From NCBI RefSeq assembly GCF_001570425.1, contig NZ_BCSX01000056.1, positions 1-64,000 of the forward strand: a stretch of 64,000 bases of DNA, in the 5' to 3' direction. The notes under the pieces are model-generated. The model made no database searches and was not told the DNA's origin. It saw nothing but the letters and a program-made list of their open reading frames with translations. Positions 43,225 through 51,364 of the stretch are shown here, piece by piece; within the stretch, counting starts at the first letter, position 1; each line of letters begins with the position of its first letter. This stretch comes from Mycolicibacterium brisbanense (GTDB taxonomy: Bacteria > Actinomycetota > Actinomycetes > Mycobacteriales > Mycobacteriaceae). Made by a program: the position numbers and the translations under genes.

Positions 43225-44310
43225 TCAGTCCTGGTCGGCAACCACCGATAGCAGGCGTTCTCTGATTGCTGGCGTCTCAGCGGCGAGATCGACCGTGATA
43301 AACCGGTACCGGTGCCCGCCGATCACGGCGTACTCGTCGACATCGGCGTGGACCACGGGATAGAGCAGGACCCCTTCCGCCGTCGCACCGAGGAGGTCGC
43401 GATTATGTTGTGACTGCACATAGGCGTAGAGCTGGAACATGTGATTGCGCGAAAGCCTCGGTGTCCCAAATCGGTTGGTTTTGAGAGCATCAGCGAACTT
43501 TGTCTCGACGATGATGCGGCGGTCTGGTCGTTCGAGCATCGTGTCGGTGCGCATCACCGGCAGAATCGCCAGCGCGCCGGCAGATTGCTCATGTAGGGGC
43601 CAGGTGTGCACGGTTTCACCGGCGCGCACGCGCCAAGGCGGTTGCAGAGTTGCGCGGTAAAAGCCGCGGACAGCGGTTTCGTACAGGTGGCGGATGTCGG
43701 CGGCATCGCGTAGCGCTGACATCCGGTGTGCGGCACCGGTGTCCTCGCTGGGGATATCCATTCGCAGCAGCAGACGTGCGGCGTTAACCCCGTCTAGATC
43801 GGCAACCTGATTGCGTCCCAGGGTGATCGAGTCAGCGTCGGACCGGCTGGCCAGTGTTGCTGTCACGCCCTGCAGCCGCAACATCCCAGCAAGCTGGCGG
43901 CAGCGATGGGCGCGGTCTGTGTCCCGGGCGGTCGCCGCGGCGACGATCAGGCCGGCGTAGACGAGACGATTGACGGGGTTGTCGATCGCGAGCTCGGAGT
44001 ACTTGCAGGCGATCTGCCCGCGGGAAAGTAGCTGCGCTGATTCTGTTTCGAGTACGTCGATGCGGCCTCTCACGCGTGTGAGCGGCTGACGCCGTCCGAT
44101 GTAGGACCTGCTTAGACTGCGTTGCAGACGGCGTTCGACCGCCTGGGCGAGAATCTCTGCAACGAGATCGGGCAAGTCGTCCGGACGGTGCTCGGCTCCG
44201 GCGTCGCGTACGTCAGCGTTGCTGGCATAGAGCTCTGATGCGTAGAGCATGAGCAGCCAGAGATTGCGCACCGGAATCTCGGTCTTGCCACTGAAGACGA
44301 CGCCGGTCAC
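43225..44310 (-). CDS. mcrC: McrC-family endonuclease subunit
   Basis: 361 residues. McrC is the nuclease partner of the GTPase McrB in type IV restriction, which cuts modified (methylated) foreign DNA. Family markers are IPVRNLWLLMLYASEL at the N-terminus, YSELAIDNPVNRLVYAGL in the middle and the PD-(D/E)xK site ERPDRRIIVETKFADAL. Its ATG overlaps the mcrB stop as ATGA, so the two subunits are co-translated. A 94-base gap separates it from ndh. Confidence 0.9.
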   Translation of the reverse strand: MTGVVFSGKTEIPVRNLWLLMLYASELYASNADVRDAGAEHRPDDLPDLVAEILAQAVERRLQRSLSRSYIGRRQPLTRVRGRIDVLETESAQLLSRGQIACKYSELAIDNPVNRLVYAGLIVAAATARDTDRAHRCRQLAGMLRLQGVTATLASRSDADSITLGRNQVADLDGVNAARLLLRMDIPSEDTGAAHRMSALRDAADIRHLYETAVRGFYRATLQPPWRVRAGETVHTWPLHEQSAGALAILPVMRTDTMLERPDRRIIVETKFADALKTNRFGTPRLSRNHMFQLYAYVQSQHNRDLLGATAEGVLLYPVVHADVDEYAVIGGHRYRFITVDLAAETPAIRERLLSVVADQD

Positions 44311-46121
44311 GTAGATTCACCGAGCAGGCGTGCGGTCTCCCTGTCGACGCGATCGGGTGCGTCGAACCAGTATTCGGCCAGCAGTGGCCGGATCTCGCGC
44401 TGCACAATCTGACGCAGCCAATCCCGGGTATTCGTGATCTTGCGGGTCGTTGGCGGGGTGAAGAAGCTGTGGCCGATTCGGTATTGCTCTCCCAACGATC
44501 GATCCGCGGTGATCGATGCGTTGATCTCACCGATACGGACGGCGATCGATGCCAGCTCATCAGTTGGGATCCCGCTGTGGATTGATACCCAGTGCTGCCA
44601 GGTGTTGTTGAACATGGGCTCCAGGTCTGCGAAGGCGAAGCGGCGCCGCAACGCGAAGTCGACGATCGCCAAGGATCGGTCTGCCAAATTCATCGTGCCG
44701 ATGATGTACAGATTCTCCGGCACGTGCAGTGGCCCTTCGCCGTCGCGCCGGTACGTCAGGTCGATCGCCTCGGAGGGGACCCGCTTCTCGCTCTCCAACA
44801 GCGTGAGCAGTTCCCCGAAGATCTGGGCGAGGTTGCCGCGGTTGATCTCCTCGATGACCAGGACGTAGTTGTGGCCAGGGTCAGCCTGTGCGCTCTCCAC
44901 GATGTCGAGGAACACTCCGTCGGCGAGGACCAGCTTGCCGTCGGCGCTCGGGCGCCAACCACGCACGAAGTCTTCGTAGGACGTCGAGGGATGGAATTGG
45001 ATGATGCGCAGGTAGTTTCGGTTCTTCTCTCCGATCAGTGCATAGCCGAGGCGTTTGGCCAGCCACGTTTTCCCAGTGCCCGGCGGTCCTTGCAGGATCA
45101 GGTTTTTCTTGGATGTGAGGGCGTTGAGATACTCGTCCAAGGCATCTCGGGGGATAAAACAACCTTCGCTGATGATGTTGTCGACCGCGTAGATCTCGCT
45201 CTCGGACGGGTTTTCTTCTTCGGTACTGTCGGCGTGATCGTCATCTGGTGTTGCGGGTGTCGCGTCGTCGCCAAATCGCTCCCGCCAGTGCGGGGAATTG
45301 CGGAAGACATCGATGTCCTGATCGACCCCGTCAAAGGTGAAGTCGATCAGACCGTCCGTCTGCCAATCGCCGCGCAGGACCTTCCATACCGTTCGGCGGT
45401 TGGTGTAGAAGTACCATTCGCGAGGTCGCTCTTGTGGGTCCCACGCGACGTCGACCGTGCGGCCGTCGCCGTGGTTGCGGGTGATGGTGCCGGTAGCCTT
45501 GATGGCCATTACCGACACCCGCTGGCCCTTGTTGTCGAAGTCCAGGTCGTCGCGACGAGAACGTGTATAGGCAGCCTTGATCGCGATCCGCTCGTTCGGC
45601 TGCATCGAGTTTACTTCATCGAAGTATCTGTCGGAGTAGCCATTCCGCCAAATGCCCTGTTGGATAAACGATTCCGTTTGATCTCCACCATCGTTGTCAC
45701 CGTAGTAGGCGCCGACGAACCACAATGGCGGGCCTTCTTCAGCTTCCGCCGCGGTGGGGCGGCGGGCCTTCGGTTGGTAGTTCTGGTACTCAGGGATCGC
45801 CTCCAGCGCTTCCTCGGTGATGTTGACTGGGTGCTCCTCGAGCAGTCGTCTCCCGAAGTCGGTGATGGTGGAGTAGCCGTTGCGGACTTTCGTCACCGCC
45901 TGGGCGCGCGTGAGGGCTGACAGTGCCCAACCCACGCGGTTTCGAGCACGCAGCTGTCCAGAACTGAGAGTCTCGGCACGCTGCGCGTCGGTGAGCTGCA
46001 TTTCGTCAGCGACGGCCTCGAAAAGTTCTGCGGTGCGCCAAGTCTGGCCGTCGCTCAGCACGACCAGTGTGGGGCGCGCGAAGGCCGGCCAGCTTTCGAG
46101 CTGCGACGGTTCGGCCGTCAT
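44307..46121 (-). CDS. mcrB: McrB-type AAA+ GTPase with Mrr-N and EVE-like domains
   Basis: 604 residues. The first 100 form an Mrr N-terminal winged-helix-like domain (RVGWALSALTRAQAVTKVRNG). Residues about 130-280 resemble a PUA/EVE-type fold that reads modified bases (PPLWFVGAYYGDNDGGDQTE, EWYFYTNRRTVWKVL). The AAA+ motor has Walker A QGPPGTGKTWLAKRLG, Walker B NYVLVIEEINRGNLAQIFGE and the McrB-specific sensor IGTMNLADRSLAIVDFALRR. Start overlaps the hsdS stop (ATGA) and stop overlaps mcrC. It should recognise modified DNA and drive the McrC nuclease. Confidence 0.9.
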   Translation of the reverse strand: MTAEPSQLESWPAFARPTLVVLSDGQTWRTAELFEAVADEMQLTDAQRAETLSSGQLRARNRVGWALSALTRAQAVTKVRNGYSTITDFGRRLLEEHPVNITEEALEAIPEYQNYQPKARRPTAAEAEEGPPLWFVGAYYGDNDGGDQTESFIQQGIWRNGYSDRYFDEVNSMQPNERIAIKAAYTRSRRDDLDFDNKGQRVSVMAIKATGTITRNHGDGRTVDVAWDPQERPREWYFYTNRRTVWKVLRGDWQTDGLIDFTFDGVDQDIDVFRNSPHWRERFGDDATPATPDDDHADSTEEENPSESEIYAVDNIISEGCFIPRDALDEYLNALTSKKNLILQGPPGTGKTWLAKRLGYALIGEKNRNYLRIIQFHPSTSYEDFVRGWRPSADGKLVLADGVFLDIVESAQADPGHNYVLVIEEINRGNLAQIFGELLTLLESEKRVPSEAIDLTYRRDGEGPLHVPENLYIIGTMNLADRSLAIVDFALRRRFAFADLEPMFNNTWQHWVSIHSGIPTDELASIAVRIGEINASITADRSLGEQYRIGHSFFTPPTTRKITNTRDWLRQIVQREIRPLLAEYWFDAPDRVDRETARLLGEST

Positions 46122-47227
46122 AGCTCGCCTCGGAATGCGCGGGATTGTAGGGAGGCGAAGACGGTGTCAACATCTACGAGTTGTGCTCGGGACCGGTCTA
46201 TCTGCGAGCGAATACTGCTCAACACGGCGGCAAAGTTTCTTTGCAGTTGCAGCGGTGGCGACGGGATCGGTGCTTCCTTCACGTCACCGAGGTTGATCCC
46301 TTGGACGGCGGCGCCCTTTGTGCGGCGTGCCATCCAGTGCTGGAAGCTGGGCATCTCCATGGCTGCGCGGACATATGTGGCTGAAGCAGGCTCGGCTATC
46401 GCGAGCCGTGCCGAGTCCTGTGTGATATTGGCGCCTGCCAGAGATTCAGGAACGGAGGCGAAACGGCCAACGTGTCCGCGAATCGACATAAGAAGATCTC
46501 CCTGTTGCAGTAGTGATCTCTTGTATTGGTCGCTGATTGCTGGAGATGTTCTCCTCATCGCCTGTTCATCGATGCCGCCGTTCTTCATGTCGGCGACTCG
46601 GACATACGGGACTCCGTTGTCGACGTCGGGGCCCGGCTTAAGGATGCCGTACGTGATTGGCCTGTTTGGATCAATCCAATCTTGAAGCCGTCGGACGCGG
46701 AAATTCCGTTCATTGGTGATTGGATCGCCGAAGGTTGCGTGAAAGACTGCCTGCGACAATTCATCGAAGCCTGCGAGGACTTGACGGCGTTTCGTGCGAA
46801 GCGAATCCGCCTGGTCGAGGATGGCAGCGATGCGGCGTTGCTCGTCGAGTGGGGGTTTAGGAACTTGAATCTCTTTAAGGAACTTGAAATGGCGTGAATA
46901 ACCAGCGTCCGGCAGGGAAACTGTACAGAGGTAGTGGTAGAGAAACTTGGGATCGAATCCGCCGCGGGCGCGAAGGACTTTTACACCGTCTGCACCCATT
47001 GCGAACGGAAAATCGATGTACTTGATTGTACGGGTGTGGTCACCAAAAATGATGTTTGGCCCATGATGTCTGAATGCGAGGCTGTTGTCATTTGTATAGC
47101 CGGAGATCAGGGCCTTGCCTTGGTCGACCACCGGCAGTTGTCCCAATTGGCGGTATTCGGAACGAGGTACCTTGTGGTTGCCGCCGGTGGCGTCCCCAAG
47201 GGCTTCAAGGAATGAAACCATTTTCAC
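46118..47227 (-). CDS. hsdS: Type I restriction-modification specificity subunit
   Basis: 369 residues with two target-recognition domains separated by a conserved helix (PPLDEQRRIAAILDQADSLRTKRRQ near 125-150) and ended by a second one (PPLQLQRNFAAVLSSIRSQIDRS). Each domain reads half of a bipartite target. The first domain is short compared with the second and lacks an obvious leading portion. GTG at 47227 overlaps the hsdM stop (GTGA); ATG two codons on is the alternative. Base composition is visibly richer in A and T than in neighbouring genes, a sign of transfer. Confidence 0.9.
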   Translation of the reverse strand: MKMVSFLEALGDATGGNHKVPRSEYRQLGQLPVVDQGKALISGYTNDNSLAFRHHGPNIIFGDHTRTIKYIDFPFAMGADGVKVLRARGGFDPKFLYHYLCTVSLPDAGYSRHFKFLKEIQVPKPPLDEQRRIAAILDQADSLRTKRRQVLAGFDELSQAVFHATFGDPITNERNFRVRRLQDWIDPNRPITYGILKPGPDVDNGVPYVRVADMKNGGIDEQAMRRTSPAISDQYKRSLLQQGDLLMSIRGHVGRFASVPESLAGANITQDSARLAIAEPASATYVRAAMEMPSFQHWMARRTKGAAVQGINLGDVKEAPIPSPPLQLQRNFAAVLSSIRSQIDRSRAQLVDVDTVFASLQSRAFRGEL

Positions 47228-48681
47228 GATAGCATCGCCTTCAACTCGGCAAGTCCGGCAGCGATCTCGCCTTCCAGTTTCTCGATCTCAGCGATGATCT
47301 CCAATGGTGGTCGATGCTCGACCTCATCGTGCACGGTCTCCTTGTAGCGGTTGAGCGACAGGTCATAGTCCTGAGCGACGATGTCGGCTTTTGGCACGCA
47401 GAACGACTGCTCGGTGCGGGCCCGGTCCAATTCGGACGAAGAACGTAACGCCCACCGAGACAGTGCATCCGGAAGATCATTTGCCTCGACAGGGTTCCGC
47501 TTGTCATCGAGCGAATATCCGTCGGCGGTTACGTCATAGAACCACACATGGTCCGTGCCACCAGAGTTGGTCTTGGTGAACAGCAGAATTGCCGTCGAGA
47601 CACCGGCATACGGTTTGAATACACCCGACGGCAGTTTTACGATGCCGTCGAGCTTCTGATCCTCAACCAGTGCGCGGCGAAGCTCCTTGTGCGCCTTGGA
47701 TGATCCGAAGAGTACGCCGTCGGGCACGATGACGGCGGCGCGGCCGCCGGGCTTGAGCAGCTTCAAAAACAGTGCAACAAAGAGCAGTTCGGTCTTCTTG
47801 GTTTTGACCACCCGCTGGAGATCTTTCGAGGTGGCCTCGTAGTCAAGTGAGCCGGCGAATGGGGGATTGGCGAGAATCAGCGTGTATTTCTCGGCGTCCT
47901 CACTGGCGCCCTCAGAGAGGGAATCCCGGTAGCGGATGTCGGGGGACTCGATGCCGTGCATCAGCATGTTCATGCTCGCGATGCGCAACATTGTGTTGTC
48001 GAAGTCGTAACCGTGAAACATGCTGGCGTGGAAGTGCTTCCGCTGTGAGGCATCGGTCAGCACCGACGGATGCTGTTCGCGGACATACTCCGACGCCGCA
48101 ACGAGGAACCCCGCGGTGCCACTCGCGGGATCGCAGATCTCGTCGGTAGGCTGCGGTGCGGTCATGTCGACCATCAGCTTGATGATGTGCCGGGGTGTGC
48201 GGAACTGCCCGTTCTGGCCCGCGCTGGCGATCTTCGACAGCATGTACTCATACAGGTCGCCGTTGGTGTCGCGATCGGCCATCGGGATGTCAGCGAGCAT
48301 GTCCACGACCTTCGACAGCAGCGCCGGGGTCGGGATGGTGAAACGCGCGTCACGCATGTGCTCGGAGTACGTCGAGCCGTCGCCGCCGAGCGCGCGCAGG
48401 AACGGGAACACCTTCTCGGAGACCGTCCTGAACATCACCGCCGGCTCAGCGTTCTTGAAGTGAGACCATCGCAAGTCTTGCTGGTCGGCCCCGAACCGTA
48501 ACTCCTCGGCTTTGCCGGTACGGCGAGCGCGATTCTCCGCGAGAGTGTCCAAGTCGTCGAGGCGTCGGATGAACAGCAGGTAGGTGATCTGCTCGATCAC
48601 CTCCAGCGGATTGGAGATACCGCCCGACCAGAAGGCGTCCCAAACGCGGTCGACCTTGCTCTTCAACTCACCGGTGATCAC
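47224..48681 (-). CDS. hsdM: Type I restriction-modification DNA methyltransferase subunit
   Basis: 485 residues from GTG at 48681 with AAGGGG upstream. An N6-adenine methyltransferase: the HsdM N-terminal helical domain (KSKVDRVWDAFWSGG) precedes the SAM-binding motif DPASGTAGF (184-192) and the catalytic NPPF (in LILANPPFAGSLD). The frame reaches upstream to 48747 without family similarity. It is first gene of the overlapping run hsdM-hsdS-mcrB-mcrC. It protects host sites and forms the restriction complex with HsdS and presumably the distant HsdR. Confidence 0.92.
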   Translation of the reverse strand: MITGELKSKVDRVWDAFWSGGISNPLEVIEQITYLLFIRRLDDLDTLAENRARRTGKAEELRFGADQQDLRWSHFKNAEPAVMFRTVSEKVFPFLRALGGDGSTYSEHMRDARFTIPTPALLSKVVDMLADIPMADRDTNGDLYEYMLSKIASAGQNGQFRTPRHIIKLMVDMTAPQPTDEICDPASGTAGFLVAASEYVREQHPSVLTDASQRKHFHASMFHGYDFDNTMLRIASMNMLMHGIESPDIRYRDSLSEGASEDAEKYTLILANPPFAGSLDYEATSKDLQRVVKTKKTELLFVALFLKLLKPGGRAAVIVPDGVLFGSSKAHKELRRALVEDQKLDGIVKLPSGVFKPYAGVSTAILLFTKTNSGGTDHVWFYDVTADGYSLDDKRNPVEANDLPDALSRWALRSSSELDRARTEQSFCVPKADIVAQDYDLSLNRYKETVHDEVEHRPPLEIIAEIEKLEGEIAAGLAELKAMLS

Positions 48682-48841
48682 TGCACTGCCCCTTGTCGCT
48701 CGCAACGAACTGAACCGAACTGTATATACGACGGCTCCGACAAACACCGGGATGCGGCGACGGGCGAGTCTTGTCGGTGGCCTCTGTCATTCTGTGCGGC
48801 TCGCATATGCGGGCGATTCGGACAGGTCAAGGAGGGCCGCA

Positions 48842-49195
48842 ATGAACAAGCTCGCAGGTACCGGCGTTGTGATGGCCGCTGTCGCCGTCAGTGCAATCAT
48901 CCCGATGGCTCTCGCCGCACCCGCCGGTGCTGACCAGTACGACTACGTGGCTCAACTCGACGATCGCGGCGTGTACTACTCGTCGATCTCCGATGTGATC
49001 GACACCGGAAAGATGACCTGCCGACTGCTGCGCAGTGGTGCCGGCGTGCCGACGGCGATGAACTTCGTCGCACGCAGCGGCTACGCGTCCTACGAGACCG
49101 CGATCGTCGTCGTTGCGGCGGCGCAGAACATGTGCCCCGACGTACTGCCCGTCCTGGATGCGTACGTCAACGCCAGCCCGTCCACGGGTGCTTAG
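48842..49195 (+). CDS. Secreted DUF732 protein
   Basis: 117 residues with GGAGG before the ATG. A Sec signal peptide (KLAGTGVVMAAVAVSAII, likely cleavage after AGA near residue 30) leads a small exported domain with two cysteines (MTCRLLRSG, QNMCPDVLPVL) that may form a disulfide. The pattern of SSISDVIDTGKMTC and the A/V-rich middle is that of mycobacterial DUF732 proteins. Role unknown. Confidence 0.85.
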   Translation: MNKLAGTGVVMAAVAVSAIIPMALAAPAGADQYDYVAQLDDRGVYYSSISDVIDTGKMTCRLLRSGAGVPTAMNFVARSGYASYETAIVVVAAAQNMCPDVLPVLDAYVNASPSTGA

Positions 49196-49198
49196 CAC

Positions 49199-49337
49199 CA
49201 ACGGTGAATCGGCCGCCGCCGATCGGTCGCAGAACGTCGAAACGCGGCTGTCGAGCGTCGCGATGTTGCGGTACCGCTGAGCGAAAACAACGTTCGAGGC
49301 CTCCCCGAGGCTGATCTGTTCTCGTGTCGACGATCAC
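49199..49337 (-). pseudogene. Decayed VapC (PIN-domain) toxin
   Basis: The antitoxin stop overlaps GTGATCGTCGACACG (V-I-V-D-T), the start of a VapC PIN toxin with its first catalytic Asp. The middle of the gene is gone. After a few unrelated codons a VapC C-terminus follows: LGEASNVVFAQRYRNIATLD in one frame, then RFDVLRPIGGGRFTV in the next. Restoring one C in the CCGCGTTTCG stretch rejoins the two. Roughly 80 codons and at least one base are lost, so no toxin can be made. Confidence 0.8.
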
Positions 49338-49549
49338 CGCTCGCCGAAGCCTTCGAGAAGCTCATTTGCGCGGCCTGCCAACGGCTCCGGACCGGCGAAC
49401 AGACCGCCTCGTGGTCGCGGCTTCTTTGTCGACACACTCACCCTGATCGACTCCCGGATCACCTCAGCCTCTGATACCCCGCGCTCCCGGGCAGCGCGTT
49501 TGACTGCCGCTTTGAGGTCATCAGGCAGGCGGACGGTCGTCTTCTCCAC
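49334..49549 (-). CDS. vapB: VapB-like ribbon-helix-helix antitoxin, orphaned
   Basis: 71 residues from GTG. The N-terminal ribbon-helix-helix (KTTVRLPDDLKAAVKRAARE, then GVSEAEVIRESIR) binds DNA as a dimer; the tail with PRGGLFAGPEPLAGRANELL is the usual toxin-binding part. The toxin gene that overlaps its stop is a decayed VapC. The antitoxin may still act as a repressor or neutralise a related VapC elsewhere. A GTAC-rich stretch just upstream (49555-49565) may be its operator. Confidence 0.83.
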   Translation of the reverse strand: MEKTTVRLPDDLKAAVKRAARERGVSEAEVIRESIRVSVSTKKPRPRGGLFAGPEPLAGRANELLEGFGER

Positions 49550-49651
49550 ATGTGTACGGTACGTCCGACGGTGCCATATATCTGAAGAAGAGTTGCGCGA
49601 CCATCGGCGCGGCCACGTGTTGCGGTAGCACCTCCCGCTAGGGTGTCGAAC

Positions 49652-51340
49652 ATGTCCAGCAAGGGTGGCAGAGGCAGCCGGCGGGGGCGCGCTGGTGACG
49701 GGCCCGACCTGCTCACCGATGTGGGCCGTGCCTTGGCTGACCCGGATCCGCTGAATCTGCTGTCGATGGCGAGCATGCTGCTGTGCGCCACTGACAAGCG
49801 TCAGGAGAATCCGTTCGCCCCGTCGGAGCGCAGCGGACCGACACTCGACGAGCTGGTCGAGTCATTCATCGGTGTCCCGTGTCCCGAGACGACGGCGCTG
49901 CTCGCTGTGATCGCGGAGATGTCTGCCGGCAACGATGTGTTGCGCGCTCGTATTCGGCGCGAACTCACTAAGCGGCCCGCTCCTGAAACCCCTTGGCTGG
50001 CAGAGCTTTCGTCGCCGACGGTGAGCCGAGTGGTCCGGATGAGTCACGAGCTCGGGGATGGCGATGACATCATGATCGCCGCACGGTTGGCCAGCGGGCA
50101 CGAGTTCACGTGCGTCGTATACATCGACCACAACGTCGGCACCCTGGTCAAGGATGCGTTCGTGCTCCCCGTCTCAATGGACCAGATCATGTCAATGTCA
50201 CGGCAGGCGGCCGAAGACGGCACTCGCTGGGACGATATGACCCTCGCAGATACTCGGGCCTGGGTCGACGAGGGAATCCAACGGGCGACCATGACGATCC
50301 CACCATTCGAATCTGAGAGCTGGCCGGGCTGCCGCGCCTTGGTCGAATGGGTAACCAGGACACTGCCGACCGGCGGGGTGGGACATCGCACCCCGGAATG
50401 GGATTCGCGAAAATCGAAGCGTTTGGCGCGCCAATTCTTTGCTTCCCCGTACGGACAGCGGTTCGATGACGACGAGCATCGGGACTTGTTGGACACGCTG
50501 TTGTGGTTCGGCACCGACTATGGTTCCGGGGACCCGTTGCGTTGGAGCAACGTCAAGGTCGAAATGCTGCTGGCCGATTGGCTTCCGCGCAAGGTCGTTG
50601 CTGCCGCGGACCACTTGGCCAAGGCGCCAAATCTGTTGCGGGCGTATGTAGCGTTCGCGCATACGGAGGCCGGCATCGGCCCACGATGGACCGATGAGGC
50701 GCTTGCTGCGATCGATGCCTTTGAACCGCAATACCAGCGTGAAGTCCGGAACCCTGGTCTGCAAGGCCCTGAGGCGTTGCTCGCCCAGCTCGGCATCGAT
50801 ATGGGGATGGACCACCGACAGCGGAAGCTTGATGAGCTCGCGGCATGCGTTGGAGGCTATGACGAGCTCGACCATCTCGATGACGCCCCGCTACCCGACG
50901 AACCGTTCCGCTGGGATGGAATCGCCGGCGAAGCGGCCTCGCGAGTGGGGGATATTCTCACGCTCACCGACCGCTGCTGCGAGCAGGTACTCGACGTCGA
51001 ATACCGCACTGCATGCCGGCGGCTGCTCGCGCGCGTTGCGGCCAATGACCCGACCAGCTTTGGCCGCGGTCGGGTGGAAACTGTTGCCGGCGCCGTGGTG
51101 TGGATCATCGGCAAGGCCAACAACCTTTTCCGCTACCCGGCGGGTGGCATGCAGGTGAAGGATCTGATGGCGCATTTCGGGATCCAGCAGGGCGGCGTGT
51201 CACAGCGGGCCACGACGCTGCTGCGGGCCGGCGGATTCGACAGCGAAACTGTCGGCCTGCGGCTCGGCTCAGTCGACTACCTTGTCTCCGAGCGCCGACG
51301 TCAAATCAACGCTGCGCGAGACGCTTGTCGAGGCGAGTAA
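49652..51340 (+). CDS. Uncharacterised protein with DUF6398-like C-terminal domain
   Basis: 562 residues from ATG at 49652 with AGGG 8 bases upstream; GTG at 49643 is possible. Basic N-terminus (SSKGGRGSRRGRAGDG), a long soluble, mostly helical middle and a C-terminal domain (about 440-560) containing VEYRTACRRLLARVAANDP and VETVAGAVVWIIGKANNLF, which resembles DUF6398. A helix-turn-helix-like MQVKDLMAHFGIQQGGVSQR lies near the end. No catalytic motif recognised. It borders the toxin-antitoxin relic and the fadD gene. Confidence 0.72.
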   Translation: MSSKGGRGSRRGRAGDGPDLLTDVGRALADPDPLNLLSMASMLLCATDKRQENPFAPSERSGPTLDELVESFIGVPCPETTALLAVIAEMSAGNDVLRARIRRELTKRPAPETPWLAELSSPTVSRVVRMSHELGDGDDIMIAARLASGHEFTCVVYIDHNVGTLVKDAFVLPVSMDQIMSMSRQAAEDGTRWDDMTLADTRAWVDEGIQRATMTIPPFESESWPGCRALVEWVTRTLPTGGVGHRTPEWDSRKSKRLARQFFASPYGQRFDDDEHRDLLDTLLWFGTDYGSGDPLRWSNVKVEMLLADWLPRKVVAAADHLAKAPNLLRAYVAFAHTEAGIGPRWTDEALAAIDAFEPQYQREVRNPGLQGPEALLAQLGIDMGMDHRQRKLDELAACVGGYDELDHLDDAPLPDEPFRWDGIAGEAASRVGDILTLTDRCCEQVLDVEYRTACRRLLARVAANDPTSFGRGRVETVAGAVVWIIGKANNLFRYPAGGMQVKDLMAHFGIQQGGVSQRATTLLRAGGFDSETVGLRLGSVDYLVSERRRQINAARDACRGE

Positions 51341-51364
51341 GCCTCGGCGCGTAAGCCCAAGGAC

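Noticed and set aside
49192..49437. 81-codon minus-strand frame as a toxin gene after vapB
   Set aside because: It overlaps vapB in another frame and its sequence is not PIN-like; the true relic of the toxin is the frameshifted stretch 49199-49337.
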